A DNA stretch of 64,000 nucleotides. Source: Vescimonas coprocola (GTDB taxonomy: Bacteria; Bacillota; Clostridia; Oscillospirales; Oscillospiraceae). The DNA lies in the NCBI RefSeq assembly GCF_018408575.1, contig NZ_AP023418.1, forward strand, positions 372,001 to 436,000, in the 5' to 3' direction. The position numbers and the translations under genes are program-made. A model generated the notes under the pieces. The model saw only the letters and a list, made by a program, of their open reading frames with translations, was not told the DNA's origin and searched no databases. Below are positions 8,626 through 16,781 of this stretch, one piece after another. Each line of letters begins with the position of its first letter. Position 1 is the first letter of the stretch.

Positions 8626-11600
8626 TCAGCCCTCGTACTTCTCCTTGCGGCTGCGCAGGACCAGTACGGCGGCGCCGGCCAGAGCCATCACAGCGGACAT
8701 GGTCCACATGGTCATGGTGCTGTTGTCGCCGGTGTTGACGCCGGGCTGCTTATCGCCGCAGCGAGTGCAGGTGCCGTCCTTGTAGTCGTGGCCCAGAGCC
8801 TTGATGACCTCGCCCTTAGCCAAGACCTTACCGCAGGCGGCGCAGACCGTATCACCGGTGTAGCCGTCCTCGGTGCAGGTGGCGGGCTTGGCGTTCACGA
8901 CCTTGGTGTCCTGATGGAGGTCAGCGGTGAGCGCCTCGGTGACGTCCACAGTCTGATCGTTGATCTCCGTCTGGTGGACGGTGACGGCGGTGGAGGTATC
9001 CACGGCGGTGGGATCACTGACGGTGAAGGTCAGGGTCGCCGCAGCGGTACCGGCCTTCAGACCGTCCACATCCACATAGCCCAGCGTGACCTTGCCGTCG
9101 GCATCCTTGTGAGAGGAGTACTGAGAGGCGAAGGTGACGTCGGCCAGAGTCAGGACGCTGGCGTCATAGTCCACGGTGAAGAGGCCGTTGGTGGTGATAT
9201 CGTCGTTCTTGGGAACCACGGTGACGGTGACGGTCTTTTCATCCTCGGAGACAGTGATGGAGGAAACGGGGGTCGTGGTCTCGGCATCGGCGGGCTTGAC
9301 GGCGCCGGTACCCGCGTCGTTGGCAGTGTTCAGGCTGCCGGTGACGGAGGCGGGAGTCAGAGCCTTGGCCTGCGTCTCCGCCATAGCGGAGGCGGCATCC
9401 AGAGTCACATCGCCCAGAGCACTCTTCACGGTGACAGCGTTGTTGCCGGCCTCGCCGGAGGCGGCGGGAACGGCGGAGTACAGAGTGGCAGGCCACACCT
9501 CGCTGCCCACGTCGCCCAGCAGGCTGGCATCCCAGTAATGGGTGTCGCCGTCGTCGTCGGTGGAATAGGCCAGACGATAGATGTCGTTGGTCTCGCCGTT
9601 GAAGTAGGACAGATACAGCACGTCGCCGCTCTCCTCCTCGGCATAGACCAGAGAGGACATGGAGGAATCGTTCTGGTCGAGGCCGGGATAGCTCAGATCA
9701 GGCAGAGTGGTCTTTTCCACATCGTCCAGAGTGTACAGCTCGACCGTATTGTTGTAGTAGACATATCCCAGCGTCCAGATGTTGCCGGCATCGTCCAGTG
9801 CGACAAACACATCTGCGGGGCAAAGGGTGCTGCCGACTCTCACATCATAATAGCCCATGTTGGCAATGGCGGTGAAGAAGTTGGCGTCCTGCGTGGCCAG
9901 TGTCTGCTGGAAGCTGTAAGCGCCGGCATCCAGTTCATCGGGATGCTGCAGAGTGGATACATAGTAGCCGTAGATCCAAACCATGTTGCTGCCGTTCTGT
10001 TCCCCGGAGTACAGGTAGCTGTGAGCGATATCGAACAGGGGGAGATTGCTGCCGTTGCCGCCGTCGATACCATTCCAAGTGTGCAGGTTCTTGCCGGTGG
10101 CCAGATCTACCTCGTGCATATTGTAGCTATCGCCATCCAACAGCAGCAGGGTGTTGTTGTCAGCATCCAGAGTGGTGGCACCCACGGAACCGGCTTCCAG
10201 CTCGGGGCCGGCGGTCCAAGTGGCATCGTTGCCCAGATCCCAGGTGAAGAGTTCAGCCTTGCCCTTGGCATCCTGCAGAGCGCCGTTCAGGGTGACCTCC
10301 ACCGCCTTGACTGTGACCACGCAGGTGGCGCTGACGGAGGGATCCTTCACGGAGGTGGCAGTGATGTTGGCAGTACCCTTGCCCACAGCGGTGACGAGAC
10401 CATTGTCGCTGACGGTGGCCACGTCGGTGTTGTCGGAGGACCAGGTCACGGTGTCGGGCTGTACGCCGAAGGGCTCCACGCTGGCGGTGAGCTTGGCGAC
10501 GTTGCCCTTGAAGAGGGTCAGGGCCTCGGTGTTGAGCTTCACGGTGACATCACCGGCCAACTCATCGGGGTTCAGGTTCAGCTTGTAGGTGACGTAGTTC
10601 TCGGCGTAGTCGTACACCTGCAGCAGCAGATGGGTAGCCGTAGAATCGCCCAGAGACAGGGTGAAGTTCTGGCTGGCACCCTTGGCAGCGCCCTCGGGAG
10701 AACCGGCCGCTTTGCTGACGACGCTGCCCTTGTCGTAGTCCAGCAGGGCCACGGCGGACATATACTGGTCGTCGCCGGCGGTGAAGGTCAGGACCTTGTT
10801 GCCCTCGGCGTCGGTACCCAGATTCACGTTGGAGACGGTGGGAGCCGTCTTATCCACGACCATGCCATAGTGCATGGTAGCGCCGTCGGACAGAGCATCC
10901 CAATCCACGGTGGCGTTGCCGTCCTTGTCGTAGCTGGCGTAGTACTCAGGGGCCAGAGTCAGGTCCACATTCAGGTAGGTGCCGTCAGCTGCGTTGGGGG
11001 TATCGCCCATGTTCAGGGTGTACCGGGTGCTGATCCAAGTGGCGTCGCTGCTGGAGTAGAAGGCGGAGGAGACCTCTCCCAGATCGCTGCTGGAGAGAAC
11101 CTTGCCGTTGCCGTCGGTGATGGTCAGGCGGGAAGCAGCGGCGTTGCGGATGGCGGTGAAGGTCATCTTGTAGAAGTTGTTGATCTCCGGATTGATGGCA
11201 TCACGGGCGGCATCATAGAACTCGTCCAGACCGAAGGGGTTGCCGCCGAAGTAGTAGCCTTTCGTTTCGCCCACGGCCTTGATGGTCAGGGCCTGATTGT
11301 TTACGGAATCGTCACCGTTATAGACATACATATAGGGGGCGCGGGTCTCCAAACCATTGGCATAGGCGATATAGCTGCCGATATCGAACATGGAGGAGTC
11401 GGTCCAGCTGCCATAGTAGCCCAACACGGGGATGGAGTGGCTGTCGCCCTGCTCACCCTCGGCGGTGGCGGCCTCGTTGGCGAACACATAGCCCTCCACA
11501 TAGGTGCCGGTGTTGCCGCTGGCCTTATCGTAGGCATCCAGACCCAGCAGAGTCACATCGGCGGTGACGTGCAGGCTGCCGCCGGCGGGGATCACCACGG

Positions 11601-14229
11601 GAGCAGTACCCAATTCCTTGAAGAACAGGTAAGCATCGTAGGTGTCGATGCCGTTGTCGTTGTCGAAGTCAGCGGCGTCCTTATGCGCAATGTCGGCACG
11701 CACGCCGGTGACATAGTCCAGCAGAGCCTGACCGTCATCGGCATCGACCTTACCGTCGCCGTTAAAGTCACAATCTTTCAGTGTATCGTTCAGGAAAGCA
11801 GCGTATTCGCCGTCCACGGTCCACTTGACGTTGGAGGCCACGGGAGTGGTCCGGGTGTACTCGAAGTTCACACCATCGGAGGACATCAGACTCTGCGTGA
11901 AGAAGTCGGCGCTCAGGTCGAAGTAAGCAGCCTCGTCCTCCAGATTGTGGATGGTGAAGCCGAAGGAGTACTTGCCGGTGCGGGCGGGATCGTCGCCCAG
12001 CTCTACCTTGACCTTGCCGTCTGCAGCGCCGGCGTTGGCGCCCTCATCCATCAGGATGTAGGTGCCGGAGGTAACGGCATTGGCCACGTTGGCCAGACCG
12101 GCACCCTGACGCAGCACGGGATAGTAGCCGTCGCCGTCCTTACCGTAATCCTCCACCATGGGCTCGGCGGTGGACATCAGCAGGGACTGAGCCAGCTGAC
12201 GGGCGGTGAGGCCGGTCTGCTCGGTGAGATCATTCTCACGGATGTACTGAGCCACCAGAGCGGCCATACCGGTGATCTGAGGAGCGGCCATGGAGGTGCC
12301 GGACATATTTTGATAGGTACCGCCGTCCTTCAGGGAGTAGATGTTGCCGCCAGGGGCGGTGATCTCGGGCTTCATCTCCAGAGAACCGGGAACGCCCCAG
12401 CTGGAGAAGCTGCTCATGGTGTAGTAGTCGGCGGAGGCGTGGTTGACAGCGGCGGAAGCACCCACGGTCATGGTGCCGGTGTAGTACACAAGACCGGAAT
12501 CGGTGGTGTGCTTCTCGGAGCTGGCCTTGATGTACTCGCCGTCGGCCTGCAGTATGGAGACATAGGGGGCCGTGTAGTTATAGCCATCGGTAACCATGCT
12601 GATGGTGCCGGGCTCGTTGTTGGCCACGATCAGGGCAATGGCACCGTTGGAGATGGCGTTGTTGCCCTTATCGGTGAAGGCGATGGAGCCACGGTTGCAG
12701 ATGGCGATCTTACCGGTGAGGATATCCTTTACGGCGGCAAAATCCTCGGCATTACCGGCGGTGTCCACATACACGAACTGCTGCTCACCGGCCAGAGTCG
12801 TCAGAGCCTGGATGGGAGCGCTGGTGCTGTCGGTGTAGAAGAGCTTCTTGCCGGCCACTTCCACGTAATCACCGGTGCCGCCCACGTTATCTACGGAGGC
12901 AACGCCCAGAGAGTTGGTGTAGGAGCCGGGGGAGCCGGTGGTGGTCCAGCTGTTGCTCTCGACATAGGGATACTGGTAGGCAGTGTTCTCGAACCAGTTG
13001 CCGGAGTTACCGGCGGAGATGGACACCACGGTGCCGCTATTGGTGATGTTCTCCATGATGGCCTGATAAGCGGCATAGGAGTTGCGGGAGGTACCGGGGT
13101 TGCTGCTGCCCAGAGACAGGTTCACGGAATCAGCGCCCAGCAGGATGGCGTCCTCGATGGCGACCATATAGTCGGAGTCACGAGCGCCGCCGTTGGTGCC
13201 GAATACCTTCATAACGAACACCTGAGCATCCGGAGCCACGCCCTGCGTCAGAGCGGTATCCAGAGCGGGGGAGAAGGAGCCGTCCTCGTTCTTGATATAG
13301 CGGTTGCCGGCGGCAATGCCGGTGACGTGGGAGCCGTGGTCACCCTGCTTGTCGTTGGCGTGGGTGATATCCAGATCGTCATCCACGTAGTTGAAGCCGT
13401 AGGGGATCTTGGCGTTGACGTACAGCTGATCAGCGGTGACGCCGGGCATCTTCTTGGAGGCGTTCAGCTGCTCCAGAACGGTATCCGTCAGATCAGCAGC
13501 GGTCATCAGCGTGGCGCCGCTGTCCTTCACGGCATAGGTGAAGGCATCGGGATCCAGAGAGGGATGGTCGGTGTCAGCACCGGTATCGATGATGGCCACC
13601 TTGGAGCCGGCGCCGGTATAACCGTCCGCCCAAGCCACATGGGAGCCGATCATGCTGCCGGAGGTAGCCATGTTGGGATCGGTGGTCTCATTGTCCTTCA
13701 CCACGCAGGGCTCGTAGCGGGTCTCAATGAGCACGGCCTCGACGCCGGAGATCTTTTCGATCTTTTCGATCTGGCCGTATTCCACATTGGCGGAGATGAT
13801 GTTGGCCGCCAGAGTCAGGTTCCAGACCACGTCCAGAGCCTCACCGCCCAGAGCCTTTTTGGAGATGGTCTTAGCCATCTTCTCCTGCTTGGTCTCCAGC
13901 TTCTGGCGGTACTTCATGGCCGCAGAATTGGTAGCGATATCCTCGCTGGAGTAACCCTTCGCCAGCGTGGAGGCATCTTTCAGAACGATGGAGACACGGA
14001 CTACGTCGGTGTCTGCATATTCCGGAGTGTCTTGCGCCACCTTCTCAGCGTTGTTCTTGTCCAAACGCAGATCGGTGGAACGGTTGTCGATCTTCTCCCA
14101 GGTGAGGCCGTTGCCGGTACCGCTGGAAGGCGTCTTGGCGGCGGCCCAGGTGGGCGTGACCAGACTCAGGCTCAGAACCAGAGCCAGCAGCACGGACAAT
14201 GCCCGCTTCATGGGCTTGGCGTGTTTCAT
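8626..14229 (-). CDS. Giant S8 (subtilisin/lactocepin-like) surface protease with internal dockerin
   Basis: The 1867-residue protein has a signal peptide (cleavage near TWAAA) and a subtilisin domain with D215 (IIDTGAD), H298 (DHGSHVTG) and S646 (SGTSMAAP), interrupted by a PA-type insert. Farther on come an Fn3-like C5a-peptidase region, a dockerin-type pair of Ca-binding loops at about 814-873 (FNGDGKVDADDG, FDNDNGIDTYDA), a BIG2 domain at about 1227-1317, a beta-rich region, a cohesin-like domain at about 1654-1767, and a Cys motif segment (CAACG, CTRCG). It ends VNTGDNS, a membrane span and a basic tail, like a variant sorting signal. It should digest proteins outside the cell and remain surface-bound. 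Confidence 0.92.
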   Translation of the reverse strand: MKHAKPMKRALSVLLALVLSLSLVTPTWAAAKTPSSGTGNGLTWEKIDNRSTDLRLDKNNAEKVAQDTPEYADTDVVRVSIVLKDASTLAKGYSSEDIATNSAAMKYRQKLETKQEKMAKTISKKALGGEALDVVWNLTLAANIISANVEYGQIEKIEKISGVEAVLIETRYEPCVVKDNETTDPNMATSGSMIGSHVAWADGYTGAGSKVAIIDTGADTDHPSLDPDAFTYAVKDSGATLMTAADLTDTVLEQLNASKKMPGVTADQLYVNAKIPYGFNYVDDDLDITHANDKQGDHGSHVTGIAAGNRYIKNEDGSFSPALDTALTQGVAPDAQVFVMKVFGTNGGARDSDYMVAIEDAILLGADSVNLSLGSSNPGTSRNSYAAYQAIMENITNSGTVVSISAGNSGNWFENTAYQYPYVESNSWTTTGSPGSYTNSLGVASVDNVGGTGDYVEVAGKKLFYTDSTSAPIQALTTLAGEQQFVYVDTAGNAEDFAAVKDILTGKIAICNRGSIAFTDKGNNAISNGAIALIVANNEPGTISMVTDGYNYTAPYVSILQADGEYIKASSEKHTTDSGLVYYTGTMTVGASAAVNHASADYYTMSSFSSWGVPGSLEMKPEITAPGGNIYSLKDGGTYQNMSGTSMAAPQITGMAALVAQYIRENDLTEQTGLTARQLAQSLLMSTAEPMVEDYGKDGDGYYPVLRQGAGLANVANAVTSGTYILMDEGANAGAADGKVKVELGDDPARTGKYSFGFTIHNLEDEAAYFDLSADFFTQSLMSSDGVNFEYTRTTPVASNVKWTVDGEYAAFLNDTLKDCDFNGDGKVDADDGQALLDYVTGVRADIAHKDAADFDNDNGIDTYDAYLFFKELGTAPVVIPAGGSLHVTADVTLLGLDAYDKASGNTGTYVEGYVFANEAATAEGEQGDSHSIPVLGYYGSWTDSSMFDIGSYIAYANGLETRAPYMYVYNGDDSVNNQALTIKAVGETKGYYFGGNPFGLDEFYDAARDAINPEINNFYKMTFTAIRNAAASRLTITDGNGKVLSSSDLGEVSSAFYSSSDATWISTRYTLNMGDTPNAADGTYLNVDLTLAPEYYASYDKDGNATVDWDALSDGATMHYGMVVDKTAPTVSNVNLGTDAEGNKVLTFTAGDDQYMSAVALLDYDKGSVVSKAAGSPEGAAKGASQNFTLSLGDSTATHLLLQVYDYAENYVTYKLNLNPDELAGDVTVKLNTEALTLFKGNVAKLTASVEPFGVQPDTVTWSSDNTDVATVSDNGLVTAVGKGTANITATSVKDPSVSATCVVTVKAVEVTLNGALQDAKGKAELFTWDLGNDATWTAGPELEAGSVGATTLDADNNTLLLLDGDSYNMHEVDLATGKNLHTWNGIDGGNGSNLPLFDIAHSYLYSGEQNGSNMVWIYGYYVSTLQHPDELDAGAYSFQQTLATQDANFFTAIANMGYYDVRVGSTLCPADVFVALDDAGNIWTLGYVYYNNTVELYTLDDVEKTTLPDLSYPGLDQNDSSMSSLVYAEEESGDVLYLSYFNGETNDIYRLAYSTDDDGDTHYWDASLLGDVGSEVWPATLYSAVPAASGEAGNNAVTVKSALGDVTLDAASAMAETQAKALTPASVTGSLNTANDAGTGAVKPADAETTTPVSSITVSEDEKTVTVTVVPKNDDITTNGLFTVDYDASVLTLADVTFASQYSSHKDADGKVTLGYVDVDGLKAGTAAATLTFTVSDPTAVDTSTAVTVHQTEINDQTVDVTEALTADLHQDTKVVNAKPATCTEDGYTGDTVCAACGKVLAKGEVIKALGHDYKDGTCTRCGDKQPGVNTGDNSTMTMWTMSAVMALAGAAVLVLRSRKEKYEG

Positions 14230-14331
14230 AAGCGCACTCTCTCTTTCTCCGGCATCAGCCGGTTAGAATTGACCATACGGTGTGCCGGAAGCGGCTGCCC
14301 TGCTGCATACCGAGCAAGTATGGTTTTACCA

Positions 14332-14360
14332 ATCATAGCACGATTTGGAAGAGATTGCAA
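14332..14360 (-). promoter_or_regulatory. Promoter of the first S8 protease gene
   Basis: On the minus strand TTGCAA and TATGAT are separated by 17 bases, about 100 bases before the protease ATG. Confidence 0.65.
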
Positions 14361-15096
14361 TTCTTGAGAAATATATTCTGGCGAAATTTTCGTTGAAAAT
14401 TTTCTCTTATGCAGGCATATTTTTGCCGAATTTAACAGTTTTTTCAAAAATGGAATACCGAATCGATTCGCCGAATGACTTACTGCGCAAAGAGGAATGT
14501 GCGTGACAGGAGGACAAAGATGAGAAATGTCCGGGAAATGGGCTATATAAAGGGTTAGCGAGGGCTAACCAAGGGCGTATGGAGGCGGGGGCGTCTGCCG
14601 GAGACGGACAGGGGTAGTAAAAGCTCCAGCCGACTTGGCAGAAATACCGTTGATGTCCTTTCCGCTTGCCGGAAATTGAAGGGCTATAACTGCGATGTGA
14701 ATTTTCAAGTCAAAGCCGAAAGAACATTTTGATTTTTCTCATTAGGGGGTGCAAGGGCGGCTTGAGGAAAGAAGTTCTCCGAATAAAGAAAAATCCAGAC
14801 CGGCCGGGCTTTTGCACCCCCTTGTCTGGATTTTTCCCGTATCACGGCGTTTTTTTAATAGGAAAATAAAAAAGGTACGGTAGCCCATTGTATCATGGAC
14901 TACCGCACTTCGTGGCAAATGACTCTAATTTTGATAGAAACCCGTTAAGGGGATGCAATTACGGTTTGGAGGGGGGTGCATTTTTGATTTTAGGGGGGGT
15001 GCAGTTCTTTGCCAAAGGAAGAGGAGCGCCTTCATGAAATAATGTGTTAAGGGAAAATAATTTTTTGTTAAAATGCATATGTTTTCCCCGCACCTC
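14361..15096. other. Gene-free stretch with palindromes and G-rich repeats
   Basis: No supportable coding region was found in over 700 bases. It contains a GGTTAG-N6-CTAACC palindrome at 14553-14570, a nested hairpin at 14744-14835, a short hairpin at 14878-14905 (GGTAGCCCA with its near complement), and the word GGGGGTGCA three times direct (14745, 14972, 14995) and once inverted (14812-14821). Composition shifts from the GC-rich protease gene to mixed AT-rich DNA, which fits the edge of transferred DNA. Confidence 0.6.
14744..14835. terminator. Two interleaved inverted repeats, possibly terminator-like
   Basis: AGGGGGTGCAA (14744-14754) pairs with TTGCACCCCCT (14812-14822), and AAAAATCCAGAC (14789-14800) pairs with GTCTGGATTTTT (14824-14835). 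The two stems overlap and cannot both form, so they would be alternative structures. The second ends in a T run on both strands. Confidence 0.5.
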
Positions 15097-15150
15097 TTGC
15101 AAACCAGAAAAAATGCGGTATAATATGACCAGAAGAACCAAAATGGTCAT
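15097..15150 (+). promoter_or_regulatory. Promoter and operator-like repeat of the TetR gene
   Basis: TTGCAA and TATAAT (15119-15124) have a 16-base spacer. Immediately after the -10 box, ATGACCA (15125-15131) and TGGTCAT (15144-15150) form an inverted repeat over the transcription start. This is a classic place for autorepression by the regulator that follows. Confidence 0.65.
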
Positions 15151-15167
15151 TTGGATGGTGAACGAGC

Positions 15168-15746
15168 TTGGCTTTTACCGACTATGAAACAGAACAACTT
15201 CACAAGGCGCTGCTGAAGGAAACAAGACGCTGCGCCGTCACGCTGGGGATGAAGAAAACCTCAGTGGATCAACTGACAAAGGCGATCGGCATCGCAAAAG
15301 GCTCGTTCTATAAATTCTACGAATCCAAGGAGATGGCCTTCTTCGCGGTTCTGGAAAGTATCCACTCCGAGCTTTACGGGGTGGCTGACCATGCACTGAG
15401 CGAAGCAAACGGCTTGCCGCCGTCGGAGCGTGCGGCAGAGGCGGTTCTTGCCGTCTGCCGGAGGCTGTCCGATACCGGCGACATGGTTTTCATTGAAAAC
15501 GATGCGAAGCTGCTTTTGCAGAGACTGCCGGAGGATGTCAAAAACGTGCATTACCACGATGACGAGACGCACATCCGTCAGCTTCTGGAAAAATATGACC
15601 TTGTGCCGAGTCGCGGCATCTCTTTGGCTGCTGCGACGGTGCGGGGACTGATCCTCACCATTTCTCACAAGGAGCAGATCGGGGAGCTATACCCACAGGT
15701 GCTGGAAACGCTGGTGTACGGCGCTTGCAGGGAGTTATTTAAATAA
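15168..15746 (+). CDS. TetR/AcrR-family regulator
   Basis: The 192-residue protein has an N-terminal helix-turn-helix with the TetR signature (TSVDQLTKAIGIAKGSFYKFYESKE) and a helical ligand domain without recognisable specificity. The start is a TTG; no ATG is available in front of the HTH. It is followed by a hairpin terminator and then by a methyltransferase gene, with palindromes in between that may be its operators. It is probably a local repressor of the methyltransferase genes. Confidence 0.85.
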   Translation: MAFTDYETEQLHKALLKETRRCAVTLGMKKTSVDQLTKAIGIAKGSFYKFYESKEMAFFAVLESIHSELYGVADHALSEANGLPPSERAAEAVLAVCRRLSDTGDMVFIENDAKLLLQRLPEDVKNVHYHDDETHIRQLLEKYDLVPSRGISLAAATVRGLILTISHKEQIGELYPQVLETLVYGACRELFK

Positions 15747-15753
15747 GCGGAAG

Positions 15754-15773
15754 GCCGCAGAAATGCGGCTTTT
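15754..15773 (+). terminator. Hairpin after the TetR gene
   Basis: GCCGCA, loop GAAA, TGCGGC, then TTTT. A short but canonical terminator. Confidence 0.65.
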
Positions 15774-15785
15774 CCAAGGCGCAAC

Positions 15786-15838
15786 GGTTAGCGCCATCTA
15801 ACCGCCCGGATGCACACGTCGGTTAGGTTAATCTAACA
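15786..15838. promoter_or_regulatory. Two GTTAG-N6-CTAAC palindromes before the methyltransferase gene
   Basis: GGTTAG-N6-CTAACC (15786-15803) and GTTAG-N6-CTAAC (15822-15837) lie 35 bases apart, centre to centre, just ahead of the methyltransferase ribosome binding site. A third copy lies at 14553. Likely binding sites of a dimeric repressor, perhaps the TetR protein encoded just upstream. Confidence 0.55.
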
Positions 15839-15856
15839 TTGAAAGGAATGATAGCG

Positions 15857-16471
15857 ATGCAGGAACACAAGGATTTCTGGGACAAAAATGCCGGTCGGTA
15901 CGACCACTTTATGCGAAAGGATGGGGCGGCGTATGACGAGATGTATGAGCTGATCCGGCCAGTCGTGCGGCACAAGACGGTGCTGGAGCTCGCTGCCGGC
16001 ACGGGATTGATCGCAAAACACATCGTAAACGCGGCGGCACATATCGAGGCGACGGACGCCTCCGCAGAGATGATCGCCGAGGCAAAGCGAGATAATCGCT
16101 CGGCAAAGCTGCACTTTTCGGTGCAGGATATGTTCCGCCTGCCGTATGCGGAGGAGTCCTTTGATGTGGTGATCGTGTCCAACGCACTGCATATCGTGCC
16201 GCAGCCGGAGAAAGCCCTGCAAGAAATCAAGCGGGTTCTGAAGGATGACGGCGTGTTGATTGCGCCGACCTTTACCCACGCAGGGAACTCGTTTACCGGC
16301 AAGGTCAGGGCATTTTTTATGAAGCTGGCAGGTTTCCCTCTCCACAGCAGGTGGACGAGCGAGGAATACCTGCGCTTCCTACGGCAAAACGGCTGGGCGG
16401 TGCGGAAAAGCGCTGTTCTGAAGGCATCCTTCCCGCTGACCTATGCAGAATGTGTGAAATCGGAGGTGTGA
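15857..16471 (+). CDS. Class I SAM-dependent methyltransferase
   Basis: The 204-residue protein has a Rossmann-type methyltransferase fold with VLELAAGTGLIAKHI (motif I), an acidic ATDAS after strand 2, and DVVIVSNALHIVPQPEKALQEI (motif post II to III). It belongs to the broad UbiE/Methyltransf_11 group; the substrate is unknown. The ATG was chosen because AAAGGA lies 9 bases upstream; a TTG 18 bases earlier begins inside the operator region. It is followed at once by the start of a second methyltransferase. Confidence 0.85.
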   Translation: MQEHKDFWDKNAGRYDHFMRKDGAAYDEMYELIRPVVRHKTVLELAAGTGLIAKHIVNAAAHIEATDASAEMIAEAKRDNRSAKLHFSVQDMFRLPYAEESFDVVIVSNALHIVPQPEKALQEIKRVLKDDGVLIAPTFTHAGNSFTGKVRAFFMKLAGFPLHSRWTSEEYLRFLRQNGWAVRKSAVLKASFPLTYAECVKSEV

Positions 16472-16475
16472 TAAG

Positions 16476-16703
16476 ATGTCATTTTTTGAGAACACCAGAA
16501 AGCCTGTGGGGCTTGGCGGGAAAATCATGGTCGCCATGATGAACGTCGGGCACAGCGCCGTGGCCCGGTGGGGGCTTCAATTTCTGAATGCTGCGCCGGA
16601 CGCCAAGGTGCTGGACTGCGGCTGCGGCGGAGGGGCGAACATCAAGAGACTTCTGAAAAAATGCCCGGAGGGTAGGGTTCCATCTCATAGGGAAACGAAT
16701 TGA
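16476..16703 (+). pseudogene. Second SAM methyltransferase, truncated after motif I
   Basis: It starts with an ATG behind GGAGGTG and reads like a normal methyltransferase (MNVGHSAVARWGLQFLN, then motif I VLDCGCGGGANIKRLLKK) until about residue 67 (PEGR), where family resemblance stops and the frame ends after a few more codons. About two thirds of the expected protein is missing. Downstream DNA belongs to the helicase operon on the other strand. The break at about 16.67-16.68 kb is therefore probably the left junction of inserted DNA. Confidence 0.75.
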
Positions 16704-16738
16704 ACCCCCGGGGGGCACTACCGGTACGGAACAAACAA

Positions 16739-16777
16739 AATAGCCGCAAGACATCAAAATGATGTCTTGCGGCTATT
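16739..16777 (-). terminator. Strong terminator after the helicase operon
   Basis: A perfect 18-bp stem with an AAA loop, starting AATAGCCGCAAGACATCA, has T-rich flanks on both sides and can end transcription both ways. It lies five bases past the helicase stop. Confidence 0.85.
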
Positions 16778-16781
16778 GTTT

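Noticed and set aside
8788-14367. 1859-codon open frame opposite the first S8 protease gene
   Set aside because: It mirrors the protease gene in a GC-rich region; its product is low-complexity Gly/Val/His with no domain, while the other strand has a signal peptide and catalytic motifs.
14500-14740. Possible group II intron RNA
   Set aside because: GTGCGTGAC resembles an intron start, but no domain V hairpin and no reverse transcriptase were found.
16680-16740. tRNA-type attachment site at the left island edge
   Set aside because: The GGGTTCCATCTC and GAACCCCC words look tRNA-like, but no cloverleaf can be drawn around them.
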